From Hymenobacter busanensis (lineage in GTDB: Bacteria > Bacteroidota > Bacteroidia > Cytophagales > Hymenobacteraceae), in assembly GCF_008727865.1 (NCBI RefSeq), contig NZ_VTWU01000002.1, positions 124,001-188,000 of the forward strand: a stretch of DNA of 64,000 bases. Reading direction: 5' to 3'. Each line of letters begins with the position of its first letter. Positions within the stretch are counted from its first letter, which is position 1. The notes under the pieces are model-generated. The model saw only the letters and a program-made list of their open reading frames with translations, searched no databases and had not been told where the DNA came from. A program made the position numbers and the translations under genes. This document shows, in pieces, positions 16,701 to 24,340 of the stretch.

Positions 16701-18587
16701 GGTGCTGCCCGGTGTGAGGCCGGTGCGGCGTAGCAGGGAGAAGTTGCCGTTGGGCGAGGCATCGTCGTCGCAGCCCAACAGCGTGAGGCTGCCGCAACTA
16801 CCGGAATACAGAGCCAGGCCGGTATCGTTCACGCTATTGGTGGCGCCTGGGCCCGTTTCTACTTGCAGAACGCCGTTGGCGGGCACCGTCAGGCTGTACC
16901 AGATGTCGGCCGTAGTAGCCTGGAAACCGGCGCAGCCCGGAGCCGGCGCACCTACCGACGAAGTGGCTGCACCCACGCTGCCCGGCACGAGGGCTCCGCA
17001 GGTCCCAATACCAATGCTGGTGATGGGCGTTGCGCCGACGCATTCATCATTGGCCGGGGCACCGCCCAAGTTCGTGTAGGTGCGCGTCAGCACCGAACCG
17101 ACGCCGGCCGGACACACGCTCTGCAGCGTCACGGTGTAAGTAGTGTTAGCCAAAAGGCCCGTCAAGGCAACCGGTGAGCCGGTGGGGGCCGGCGTTACGG
17201 TAGTCGTGGGGCCACCAGCCGCCGTGTAGGTCACAATGTAGCTGGTGGCGTTGCCGCTGGGCGTAAACGAGAGGCTAGCCGTGGTAGCGTTGACGCCGGA
17301 AATGGCAAGATTGAGCGGATCAGGACAGGCCGGAGCGCCGGTGACACAAATTGTAAACGCACCGCGTGGGCTCGTGTCGCTGTAGCCTGCCACCAGGACA
17401 TAGTAGGTAGTGTTGGGCGTGAGCGACGTATAGCTCAGCGGCTGAGCGGGGCCGTTGGGATTCTGCGAACAAGCCAGTTGGGTGAGCGGAGCGCTGCAGG
17501 AAGCGGCCGAAAACAAGCGCACCTGCCCGGCGGCAAAGCCCGTGACGGTGATGGTAGCACTGGTGCTGGCGCCACCGGTGGCCGGCGTCGTAAACTGGTA
17601 CCACACGTCCATCGGGCTCAGGTCGGCGGCGCAACTGGGGTTGGAGTAGCCGTTGGGCGTGGTGGTGCCGGCCCCAAAGGTGGTGCCGGTGGTGGGGTTA
17701 CACGTTGCGCCGACGGGCAGGTTGATGGCCCCGCAAGGGTCGTCGTTCAGCAGCGGCACGGTAAAGCTGAAAAACGGCGACTGCAGCGTGTTGCCACCGC
17801 ACTCTGTGCGCACCGTCACGAAATAGGTGGTACCGGGCGTCAAACCCGAAAAAACCGTCGGAGAAGTAGCATTCGTGACCGTTTGCTGGCCTCCGGCACC
17901 GCCCTGCAGCACCACGGTGAAGGCCGTGTTGCCCGGCCCGGCCGTAAATGCCACCGAAGCCGACGTACCCGTCGGGAAAGTAACGCCCAGCACCGCCGGC
18001 GCTCCGCACGTGGGCGGATCGGTAATGCAGATGGTGAATTGTCCCTGCGTATCGGTGGAGGAGAAACCCGCTACCTGAACGTAGTAAGTCGTGTTGGGCT
18101 GCAGTGCGCCCGTCACCAGGCGAGGCGCCGGCGTATTGGCCGCATTGGAAGCACTGCAGCTCACTTGCGTGAAAGTACCGGTGCACGAAGGCGCCGAAAA
18201 CAGCCGAATCAGACCGGCTGGGTTGCCCGTCACCGTGATGGTGGCCCCGGCGCTACCAGCCCCGGTCGCATCGGTCGTAAACTTGTACCACACGTCCTTG
18301 GGCGTGGGGTTGTTGAACGACCCGCAGGTGTTGGCCACCGTGCCATTCACGGTAGTTGTGGTAGCGCCTACGTTGGTACCCACCGTTGGCACCGTGCAAA
18401 GGCTGCCGTTCAACGACAGTTGCACGGCCCCGCAGGGGTCGTCGTTGGCCGGAATTTGCGCCTGGGCAGCGCCGCTACTCAATAAAAAAACCGCCAGCAA
18501 CAACCCCGTGAGGCGTGTTGTGGCGGTAGCGCCGCGTGTTCGCAGCACCCTACAGAACCATGTAGTGAGGAGTACGGGTGGGTACAT
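13767..18587 (-). CDS. Large secreted Fn3-repeat protein with T9SS type A sorting domain
   Basis: 1606 residues from the ATG at 18587; the frame opens at 18719, but the signal peptide (TTRLTGLLLAVFLLSSGAAQA) fits the later start. The N-terminal half alternates about four beta-sandwich modules, each opening with NDDPCGA/NDECVGA/NDNCAAP, with fibronectin type III modules. The second half is a run of Fn3 modules, about ten in all, each with a Cys-x-x-(V/P)-TNL start and a TSYTVTYTPAGG strand. The end (VYPNPAQQLFWVELP, LPRGMYSLQLSTTEGLLVKRLIVE) is a Por-secretion C-terminal domain. It is probably exported by the Type IX system as an adhesin-like surface protein. Several modules are nearly identical at DNA level. 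Confidence 0.9.
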   Translation of the reverse strand: MYPPVLLTTWFCRVLRTRGATATTRLTGLLLAVFLLSSGAAQAQIPANDDPCGAVQLSLNGSLCTVPTVGTNVGATTTTVNGTVANTCGSFNNPTPKDVWYKFTTDATGAGSAGATITVTGNPAGLIRLFSAPSCTGTFTQVSCSASNAANTPAPRLVTGALQPNTTYYVQVAGFSSTDTQGQFTICITDPPTCGAPAVLGVTFPTGTSASVAFTAGPGNTAFTVVLQGGAGGQQTVTNATSPTVFSGLTPGTTYFVTVRTECGGNTLQSPFFSFTVPLLNDDPCGAINLPVGATCNPTTGTTFGAGTTTPNGYSNPSCAADLSPMDVWYQFTTPATGGASTSATITVTGFAAGQVRLFSAASCSAPLTQLACSQNPNGPAQPLSYTSLTPNTTYYVLVAGYSDTSPRGAFTICVTGAPACPDPLNLAISGVNATTASLSFTPSGNATSYIVTYTAAGGPTTTVTPAPTGSPVALTGLLANTTYTVTLQSVCPAGVGSVLTRTYTNLGGAPANDECVGATPITSIGIGTCGALVPGSVGAATSSVGAPAPGCAGFQATTADIWYSLTVPANGVLQVETGPGATNSVNDTGLALYSGSCGSLTLLGCDDDASPNGNFSLLRRTGLTPGSTVYVRVWKFGATAGSELTVCATTDAPCGTVTNLGVGSITSTTASLTFTPPTGATSYTITYTPQGGNLAILTPSPTSSPAVLTGLTPSTTYTVTIQATCPSGTGLPLALTLTTAPPPPANDNCAAPTALTVATACAPVTATTVGATASAAPIGAPTCTTGAVNDVWFSLTVPANGIVQVATGAVGGSTVTDTGLQLYSGSCGALTPLGCNDNFGANNFSQVRATGLTPGATVYARVWQVGSAAGGQFTVCATTDPPCPAVTNLAVSGITTTSANVSFTPPTAGTSYTVTYTPAGGSATTVTPNPTASPVALTSLLPGTTYTVSVVSNCLPGETSTAATTTFTTTTCIAPTTLTVSAITTTSATVSFGAGNGTSYTVTYTPAGGSATTVTPNPTGSPVALTGLTPGTTYTVRIVSNCGGGQSPAATATFTTLTPCNPVTGLAATNVTTNSATLTFAPPTGGATYTVTYTSQAGQAVTIVPAPTSSPVQLTGLAPSTTYTVSVTSQCSNGLNSTASTITFTTLAPCNAVTNLAAGSITTTSASLSFTPASTGTSYTVTYTPAGGSATTVTPNPTASPVALTGLLPGTTYTVSVVSNCGAGQTSTAATTTFTTLAPCNPVTNLTAGSITSTSASLTFTPASAGTGYTVTYTPQGGSATTVTPAPTASPVALSGLTPGTQYTVSVVSNCGGGQTSTAATTTFTTAAAPACPPITGLTATGITPNSAQVNFVGAAGNTSYQVSYITTGGSLPVIVTPNPTSSPVTITGLQPNTQYTVCVTSICGSQTSTTPVCLNFLTASLPAVCAAPTNVLVTSVSSTAATVSFTPSASATNYTVTYTPAGGSAQSVGASGSPLTLMGLTPNTPYTVSIVSNCAGGTRSTATANVPFTTVLGTTHSTALAEQVGVYPNPAQQLFWVELPAALTHKAVQATLYNALGQQVQARMLPAAANGLKASFDVTSLPRGMYSLQLSTTEGLLVKRLIVE
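14580..15900. repeat. Near-identical Fn3-coding modules
   Basis: The phrase GGCGTGACGGTGGTAGCCGA recurs near 14731, 15001, 15538 and 15802. Longer surrounding blocks, including GTGTAGGTAGTGCCGGGCAG near 14945 and 15745, are close to identical. Spacing is about 270 bp per module. Such repeats can expand or contract by recombination. Confidence 0.75.
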
Positions 18588-18785
18588 AGAAAAGGGTGAA
18601 GGGTGAAATGGAGTGGAAACCACAAGCCGGTTGTTGAAGCATTGGGCCTGTGGCAGTAATGTATTAATTAAATGGAAAACTACAATACCGATTTCCATTT
18701 CTACAGCCCCATTCAGCACCGCTTTTCACGTCTCCCCCGCCGCCCAATTTCACACCCATAGCCTGCTTCCTGCCAGCCCTAAAAG

Positions 18786-18825
18786 CCGAAAGCCCCGCCA
18801 ACCAGGAAGGTCGCGGGGCTTTCGG
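18786..18825 (-). terminator. Terminator downstream of tRNA-Cys
   Basis: 13-bp perfect stem, CCGAAAGCCCCGC at 18786-18798 and its complement at 18813-18825, 9 bases beyond the 3' end of the tRNA gene. The plus-strand AAAA at 18781-18784 gives a T run on the minus strand. Confidence 0.8.
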
Positions 18826-18834
18826 ATTTCTCAG

Positions 18835-18905
18835 AGGTGACGAGCGGATTCGAACCGCTGTAGGAGGTTTTGCAGACCTCTACCTAGCCACTCGGTCACG
18901 TCACC
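18835..18905 (-). tRNA. tRNA-Cys (GCA)
   Basis: 71 nt, read from the minus strand. Acceptor GGTGACG pairs with CGTCACC, followed by discriminator U. The D stem is ACC/GGT, and the anticodon stem GAGGT/ACCTC encloses loop CTGCAAA with anticodon GCA. The T stem AGCGG/CCGCT encloses TTCGAAT. U73 and GCA both identify cysteine. CCA is not encoded. Confidence 0.96.
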
Positions 18906-19044
18906 TTGTTGGGGCTTGGGGGCGCAAACATACGTTATCCTTCTGCTTTTGCCAAACCGACAGGGCTCCTTTCAGCCTCATACAAAGATAAGCCGCTGTG
19001 CATGTGCAGGAAAATAACGCTGCAACGTAGCTAAAAAGGCAATA

Positions 19045-19076
19045 AAAAGCCCCCGACCGAACGGCCGGGGGCTTTT
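19045..19076 (-). terminator. Intrinsic terminator of rpsA
   Basis: AAAAGCCCCCG at 19045-19055 and CGGGGGCTTTT at 19066-19076, with a CCG/CGG inner extension, just beyond the rpsA stop. Confidence 0.9.
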
Positions 19077-19102
19077 GTTACGAAGGCTGAAAGCCAGGCG
19101 AA

Positions 19103-21217
19103 TTACGCCTTGTCTTCTTTCTTCTCGTCAGCGTTTTCGTCGCTCGACGAAGAGGTCAGGTCCTTCACTTTCTCGGTGATGGAATCCACCACGTCGCCAG
19201 CTACTTCTTTGGCCTTTTCGAAAGCGGCCGAGTGCGTAGCGGCTTCCAGTGCGTCGCCGGCTACTTCGGTTACTTTGTCGAGGGCGGCCGAAGCGGCACC
19301 GGTTACGGCGGCGATGATACCACCTTGCGCAGCTTCTTCGGCAGCGGGAGCTTCTTCAGCTTTGCCAGCCTTCGGCGTGCGGTCCGACAGCTTCTGCTCG
19401 GCGTCGGCGCGCTCGGTGCCCATCAGCTTGTCGCGCAGGGCGCTCAAAGCATCCAGGTCGCCCAGGGTCGACTTCTCAGCGGTCTGGTTTTTCTTCAGGT
19501 CGCTGATCTTGCCTTCGCCAGCAGCAGCGGCAGCACCAGCGGCCGGCTTCTTCTTGGCGAATTTCGAAGCACGGTTCGTGTCTTCTTCCTGGCTGTAGGT
19601 AGCGGTGTGCGACAGCACGATGCGACGGTCATCCTTCGAGAATTCCGACACTTTGAAATCGAGCGAGTCGCCAACCTCGGGCTGCGAGCCGTCTTCTTTC
19701 ACCAGCGACTTCGGGTAAGCGAAGCCTTCGATGCCGTAGGGCAGCTCCAGCACGGCGCCGCGGTCCGATTTCTCGGTGATGGTCGCCTTGTGGGTCGAGC
19801 CGGGGGTGAATACCGTCTGGAACGTATCCCAGGGGTTTTCCTCCAGCTGCTTGTGGCCCAGGGCCAGGCGGCGGTTCTGCACGTCCAGCTCCAGAACTAC
19901 TACGTCCAGACGGTCGCCCACCTTCACCATTTCAGAGGGGTGCTTCACCTTCTTGGTCCACGACAGGTCCGACACGTGCACGAGGCCGTCCACACCTTCT
20001 TCCAGTTCTACGAACAGGCCGAAGTTGGTCAGGTTACGCACGAGGCCGTTGTGCTTGGTGCCCACGGCGTACTTGCCACCGAAGTCGGCACGCGTCCAGG
20101 GGTCCTCGCTCAGCTGCTTGATACCGAGGCTCATCTTACGGTCGTCGCGGTCGAGGGTCAGAATCTGCGCCTCTACTACGTCGCCCTGCTTGATGAAGTC
20201 CTGCGGGTTGCGCAGGTGCTGGCTCCACGACATTTCCGAAACGTGGATCAGACCTTCTACGCCGGGTACGATTTCCATGAACGCGCCGTAGTCGGCCACG
20301 TTCACGATGCGACCCTGCACTTTCGAGCCGGGCTGCAGGTCTTGCGGCAGCGAATCCCACGGATGCGGGGTCAGCTGCTTCAGGCCCAGCGAAATACGCT
20401 TCTTGGCTTCGTCGAAGTCCAGAACAACCACGTTGAGTTTCTGGTCGAGCTGCAGCACTTCGCTCGGGTGCGCGATACGGCCCCACGAGATGTCGGTGAT
20501 GTGCAGCAGGCCGTCGACGCCGCCGAGGTCGATGAACACGCCGAAGTTGGTCATGTTCTTGATAACGCCCTCGAGGATCTGGCCTTTCTCCAGGTTGTTG
20601 AGGATGGCTTCGCGCTGCTTCTCGAGGTCTTTCTCGATCAGGACTTTGTGCGAAACAACCACGTTGTCGAAAGCGGCGTTGATTTTCACCACTTTCACTT
20701 CCATGCGACGACCCACGTAGATGTCGAAGTCGCGGATGGGCTTCACGTCGATCTGCGAGCCGGGTAGGAAGGCTTCTACGCCGTCCAGCTCCATGATCAG
20801 ACCGCCCTTGGTGCGGCGCTTCACTACGCCTTCCAGGATGTTGTCGAACTCCAGGGCGTCGTAGATAGCCTTCCAGGCTTGCTTGATCTTGGCCTTCTTG
20901 CGGCTCAGGATCAGCTGCCCGTTGGCATCTTCCTGGTCTTCGATGAATACTTCTACTTCGTCACCGGGCTTGAGGTCGGTCAGGTCGCGGAATTCCGAGC
21001 GCGGAACCAGGCCGTCCGACTTAAAGCCGATGTTCACGATTACGTCGCGGTCGTTTACCGAAACCACCGTGCCTTTTACCACCTGCTCTTCCTCTACCGT
21101 AGTGAGGGTGCCGGCGTACATTTCTTCGAGGCGGGCGCGCTCCTCTTTCGAGTAGTTACCGCCGAAGCTGTTGGCTTCAAGGTTGTCCCAATCGAAGCCG
21201 TCTTGCAAATCTGCCAT
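19103..21217 (-). CDS. rpsA: 30S ribosomal protein S1 with a long C-terminal extension
   Basis: 704 residues; a typical S1 is about 560-600. Six S1 RNA-binding domains are visible, starting near residues 45 (VKGTVVSVNDRDVIVNIGF), 130, 215 (GVIKNMTNFGVFIDLGGVDG), 300, 385 (GLVRNLTNFGLFVELEEGVDG) and 475. S1 binds mRNA on the 30S subunit. From about residue 560 there is an Ala/Lys/Glu-rich tail containing KKKPAAGAAAAAGEG and then helices of a TEVAGDALEAATHSAAF type, ending in SSSSDENADEKKEDKA. The tail resembles LEA/YtxH-like amphipathic helices and is not part of the S1 fold. The gene is alone, with its own promoter and terminator. Confidence 0.95.
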   Translation of the reverse strand: MADLQDGFDWDNLEANSFGGNYSKEERARLEEMYAGTLTTVEEEQVVKGTVVSVNDRDVIVNIGFKSDGLVPRSEFRDLTDLKPGDEVEVFIEDQEDANGQLILSRKKAKIKQAWKAIYDALEFDNILEGVVKRRTKGGLIMELDGVEAFLPGSQIDVKPIRDFDIYVGRRMEVKVVKINAAFDNVVVSHKVLIEKDLEKQREAILNNLEKGQILEGVIKNMTNFGVFIDLGGVDGLLHITDISWGRIAHPSEVLQLDQKLNVVVLDFDEAKKRISLGLKQLTPHPWDSLPQDLQPGSKVQGRIVNVADYGAFMEIVPGVEGLIHVSEMSWSQHLRNPQDFIKQGDVVEAQILTLDRDDRKMSLGIKQLSEDPWTRADFGGKYAVGTKHNGLVRNLTNFGLFVELEEGVDGLVHVSDLSWTKKVKHPSEMVKVGDRLDVVVLELDVQNRRLALGHKQLEENPWDTFQTVFTPGSTHKATITEKSDRGAVLELPYGIEGFAYPKSLVKEDGSQPEVGDSLDFKVSEFSKDDRRIVLSHTATYSQEEDTNRASKFAKKKPAAGAAAAAGEGKISDLKKNQTAEKSTLGDLDALSALRDKLMGTERADAEQKLSDRTPKAGKAEEAPAAEEAAQGGIIAAVTGAASAALDKVTEVAGDALEAATHSAAFEKAKEVAGDVVDSITEKVKDLTSSSSDENADEKKEDKA

Positions 21218-21279
21218 GATGTAGTGCAGTGGCCCTGGTGTACACGTCCGGGGCAGGGCCCACCGTCGGAACGCGTTTT

Positions 21280-21336
21280 TACTTGATTACCAAGGCCAAA
21301 GCCCCGGCCCGCCACCCTGGCGGGGCGGCAAAGATA
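21280..21336 (-). promoter_or_regulatory. rpsA promoter and leader hairpin
   Basis: On the minus strand TATCTTTG (plus 21329-21336) matches the -7 consensus, 112 bases before the rpsA ATG. Directly downstream, CCCGCCA and TGGCGGG fold around GGG, within a longer GC-rich leader. S1 genes are commonly autoregulated through their leader; that this hairpin does so is inference. Confidence 0.5.
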
Positions 21337-21398
21337 CGAGTTTGAAGCCTAATTACCAGCACCATTAGGGTAGTTACTATAAGCTTCAATGGCTCTTA

Positions 21399-21840
21399 TT
21401 ATCTGCTTAACTGTTCGTCTTCTCGCATTTGAATGGCGGCGTCCAGCACTTGAACAAAACGAAGGAATATAGCTTTCAAAACGCTAGCCTCGAATTGGAT
21501 GTGGCTTTCGTACTCCTGCCAAATAGAATAAAGCCTGTAGCGCTGAGTTGGGGTTAGTTCGAATTTTAGGATTGGTCCTTCTCTTTCGTCGTGGTCCATG
21601 GTGAAGTATTCCATGCTCATTTCTTGCCCCGAGTTTTCGGTGTGGGTCAGCCATGCACGCAGCGTTTGTGAAAACTCGAGCAGTAATATGTTTTCATCAC
21701 GGCAGTAATATGTTTTCATCACGGAAGAAGACTTGTTGGTCGATTTTAATAACAAGTAGTCCTTCTAACAAGGCCTGCCAATACTCTCTCCGGTCATCGG
21801 GGGGAAACGAATGAACTGAGAAGTCTACTGTCAAAGCCAT
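21399..21840 (-). pseudogene. Small hypothetical gene broken by a 22-bp tandem duplication
   Basis: From the ATG at 21840 the frame reads MALTVDFSVHSFPPDDRREY and on to QQVFFRDENILL, then hits TGA after about 47 codons. The cause is an exact 22-bp direct duplication (21680-21701 and 21702-21723). Removing one copy joins the frame to LEFSQTLRAWLTHTENSG and gives a continuous protein of about 139 residues ending REDEQLSR. The downstream piece is also open on its own from 21755. The protein is acidic, cytoplasmic-looking and unrecognised. The region (21.4-22.0 kb) is visibly richer in A+T than its surroundings. Slippage could restore the gene. Confidence 0.75.
21680..21723. repeat. Exact 22-bp tandem duplication
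   Basis: Two adjacent identical 22-mers (each begins GCAGTAATATG and ends CATCACG). The length is not a multiple of three, so it shifts the reading frame of the gene at 21399-21840. Confidence 0.95.
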
Positions 21841-22037
21841 ACAGATTGGGGTACGGTGAAGAAATAAAGTGCTAAAATATTCATCTGTTGTAACCGATCA
21901 TTCATCGGGCACTTTCGCCCACTCATCCCAATTATTCGCTTGATAATTCTTGGTTCATCAATAATTCAAACAACCCAAGCGCCCATTAGAAAGTAAGCCC
22001 TACCTCATCCTTTTCCACACCTAACACCTACCCCCTT

Positions 22038-22940
22038 ATGCCTTACCTCAAAGCGGGCCAAGACGCCCAGGGCAACGACGTCAACATCTTTTACCAAGAC
22101 TGGGGCCAAGGCGACCCGGTGGTACTTATTCACGGCTGGCCCGCCGACCACCAGATGTGGGAGCATCAGTCGCATAGCCTGGCGCACTACGGCAAGCGCG
22201 TTATTGCTTACGACCGGCGCGGCTTCGGCAAGTCGGATAAGCCTTGGGGCAAGTACGATTACGACACGCTGGCCGCTGACCTGAACGCCCTGCTCGAAGG
22301 CCTGAACTTGCAGAACGTAACGCTGGTGGGCTTTTCGATGGGCGGCGGTGAAGTGGCCCGCTACATGAGCAAATACGGCGGCGCCCGCGTGAGCCGGGTG
22401 GCCTTGGTGGCGGCCGTGACGCCTTACCTGCTGAAAACCGACGACAACCCCAGCGGTGTACCCAAGGAGGAGTTCGACAAAATCGTGGACGGGCTGCGCA
22501 AGGACCGCCCCGACTTTCTGCAAACCTTCGGCAAGCAGTTCTACGGTGTGGGCGTGGTGAGTCACCCCGTCAGCCAGGCCACACTCGACTGGATGCAGAT
22601 GATGTGCCTGCAAGGCGCACCCCACGCCACCGAAGAATGTGCGCGGGCCTTCAGTGAAACCGATTTCCGCCAGGATTTGCAGCGCATCAACGTGCCCACG
22701 CTCATCATTCACGGCACCAGCGACAAAACAGTGCCCATCGAATCGAGCGGCGACCAAACGGCTAAGCTGCTGCCCAACGCTACCTATATTAAATACGACG
22801 GCGAGCCGCACGGGCTGTTTGCCACCGCCGATGGCAAAGACCGCCTGACACAGGACTTGCTGGATTTTGTGGGCGGCAGCGCCTCTCCCGCTACCGGTTC
22901 CGCCGACGGCTCGGGCCGCTACGGCGTGCGGCCCCAGTAG
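22038..22940 (+). CDS. Alpha/beta hydrolase, chloroperoxidase/esterase-like
   Basis: 300 residues. Alpha/beta-hydrolase fold with the oxyanion segment VVLIHGWPADHQMWEHQ, RVIAYDRRGFGKSDKP, the nucleophile elbow VGFSMGGGEVARY (Ser), an acid region PTLIIHGTSDKTVPIESS, and the catalytic His in YDGEPHGLFAT. This pattern is that of the cofactor-free haloperoxidase/esterase group; the natural substrate is unknown and hydrolysis is more likely than halogenation. The last 25 residues are a low-complexity Ser/Gly tail. It is a single-gene unit behind an A+T-rich gap, converging with the desaturases. Confidence 0.88.
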   Translation: MPYLKAGQDAQGNDVNIFYQDWGQGDPVVLIHGWPADHQMWEHQSHSLAHYGKRVIAYDRRGFGKSDKPWGKYDYDTLAADLNALLEGLNLQNVTLVGFSMGGGEVARYMSKYGGARVSRVALVAAVTPYLLKTDDNPSGVPKEEFDKIVDGLRKDRPDFLQTFGKQFYGVGVVSHPVSQATLDWMQMMCLQGAPHATEECARAFSETDFRQDLQRINVPTLIIHGTSDKTVPIESSGDQTAKLLPNATYIKYDGEPHGLFATADGKDRLTQDLLDFVGGSASPATGSADGSGRYGVRPQ

Positions 22941-22965
22941 TCCCCGGCTGCATTCATCTATCAGC

Positions 22966-23005
22966 AAAAAGCCCCGGCTACGAAGTTTCGTAGCCGGGGC
23001 TTTTT
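22966..23005. terminator. Bidirectional intrinsic terminator
   Basis: Perfect 19-nt arms (22966-22984 and 22987-23005) with A and T tracts at the outer ends, core GCCCCGGCTACGAA, between convergent genes. Confidence 0.93.
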
Positions 23006-23025
23006 GTGATACAGAATGGTGCAGG

Positions 23026-24093
23026 CTACGCGGCGCGTCCCATCTGGCGCAGGAAGAGCACGTGGGAGAGGACGGCTTGGCGCATGCGCGGGAATTCGTT
23101 GTAGGTCACGTTGAACTCGGCGCAGGCCTGCTTGATGATCTTGCTCAGGGCCGGGTAGTGCACGTGCGAAATCTTCGGGAACAAGTGGTGCTCCACCTGG
23201 AAGTTTAAGCCGCCCACGAGCCAGCTAATCACGCGGCTTTCGGTGGCAAAGTTGGCCGTGGTCTTGATTTGGTGAATGGCCCACTCGTCTTCCAGCTTGT
23301 TGGTGGTGGCGTGGGGCACCGGGAAGGCCGTGTGCTCCACGGTGTGGGCCAGCTGAAATACCAAACTCAGCACCAGGCCAGCAAAGCTGGTGACAACGGC
23401 AAAGCCAATCAGCCAGTTGACGAAACCCAGCGTGTAGATCGGCAGACCGATGTAGAGGGCGAGGTTGAGCACCTTGAAGCCCCAGAACACCAGATGGTCG
23501 CTCACCTCCATCTTCTTAATGGCAATGGTGCCGATTTTCCGCTTGAAATACTTCTGGTAATCCATCACGAAAATCCAGGAGATGTAGAGCAGGCAGTAGA
23601 GAAACCAGAAGTACAGGTGCTGAAAGCGGTGCAGCTTGTGGCGCTTCTGCTCCAGGCTCATGCGCATCCAGGGCTGGATGTCGATGTCGTCGTCGGCGCC
23701 GTCGATGTTGGTGTACATGTGGTGTACTAGGTTGTGCTTGGCGTTCCACATATAGCTGCTGCCGCCCAGCACGTTCAGGGTGAAGGCGGCCACGTTGTTG
23801 AGCCACTTGTGCTGCGAAAACGAGCCGTGGGCGCCGTCGTGCATCACGTTGAAACCGATGGCGGCAATAGTGCCGCCCAGCACCACGGCTTCGAGTAGGG
23901 CCCACATGGGAGCAGGCGTGAAGAACACCAGATGCACATAGAGCACCACAAAGCCCAGCAGCAGAATGGCGGCCTTGCTGAGCAGACCGGTGCTGCCAGT
24001 GGTGGACTTACCGGTTGCTTCGAAGTAGTGGTTAATGCGGTTTTTCAGCTCCACGTGGAAGGAGCGGGTGGCGGCAAACTTGGGAAGGGACAT
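23026..24093 (-). CDS. Fatty acid desaturase (front-end type His boxes), paralogue 1
   Basis: 355 residues from the ATG at 24093 (MSLPKFAATRSF); the longer open frame adds non-homologous sequence. Three histidine boxes bind the di-iron centre: HDGAHGSF, HNLVHHMYTNIDG and QVEHHLFPKISH. Gln at the start of the third box is typical of front-end (delta-5/6) and related acyl desaturases. Several membrane helices lie between boxes. It introduces a double bond into acyl lipids or acyl-CoA in the inner membrane. A close paralogue lies 247 bp upstream; the final 60 or so residues of the two are identical. Confidence 0.9.
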   Translation of the reverse strand: MSLPKFAATRSFHVELKNRINHYFEATGKSTTGSTGLLSKAAILLLGFVVLYVHLVFFTPAPMWALLEAVVLGGTIAAIGFNVMHDGAHGSFSQHKWLNNVAAFTLNVLGGSSYMWNAKHNLVHHMYTNIDGADDDIDIQPWMRMSLEQKRHKLHRFQHLYFWFLYCLLYISWIFVMDYQKYFKRKIGTIAIKKMEVSDHLVFWGFKVLNLALYIGLPIYTLGFVNWLIGFAVVTSFAGLVLSLVFQLAHTVEHTAFPVPHATTNKLEDEWAIHQIKTTANFATESRVISWLVGGLNFQVEHHLFPKISHVHYPALSKIIKQACAEFNVTYNEFPRMRQAVLSHVLFLRQMGRAA

Positions 24094-24272
24094 CAATGGC
24101 TGTGTAAAAAATGAGTCCCGGCGGCAGTGAAGCACCGAAACGAAGCCAAAGAACCTACCTCGGCAACCGACTTGCCGCAGAGCATAAGCCACGCCGCAAG
24201 TATACCTACCCCAACGGCGTCACCGCTTGGCTGGTTCAGTGCGGCTGGCTGTGCCACCCGGCCAGACACGAC

Positions 24273-24315
24273 AAAAGGGCCAACCCAGGCAATGAGTACC
24301 TGTATTGGCCCTTTT
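24273..24315 (-). terminator. Terminator downstream of desaturase 2
   Basis: AAAAGGGCCAA at 24273-24283 and TTGGCCCTTTT at 24305-24315, between the two tandem desaturase genes, so they are probably transcribed separately. The rest of the 247-bp gap shows no ORF. Confidence 0.75.
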
Positions 24316-24340
24316 ATATTTTTACCGGGTTGGTAGCGTT

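Noticed and set aside
18613-18840. Small plus-strand ORF upstream of the Fn3 gene
   Set aside because: It overlaps a terminator and the edge of tRNA-Cys, and has no supporting features.
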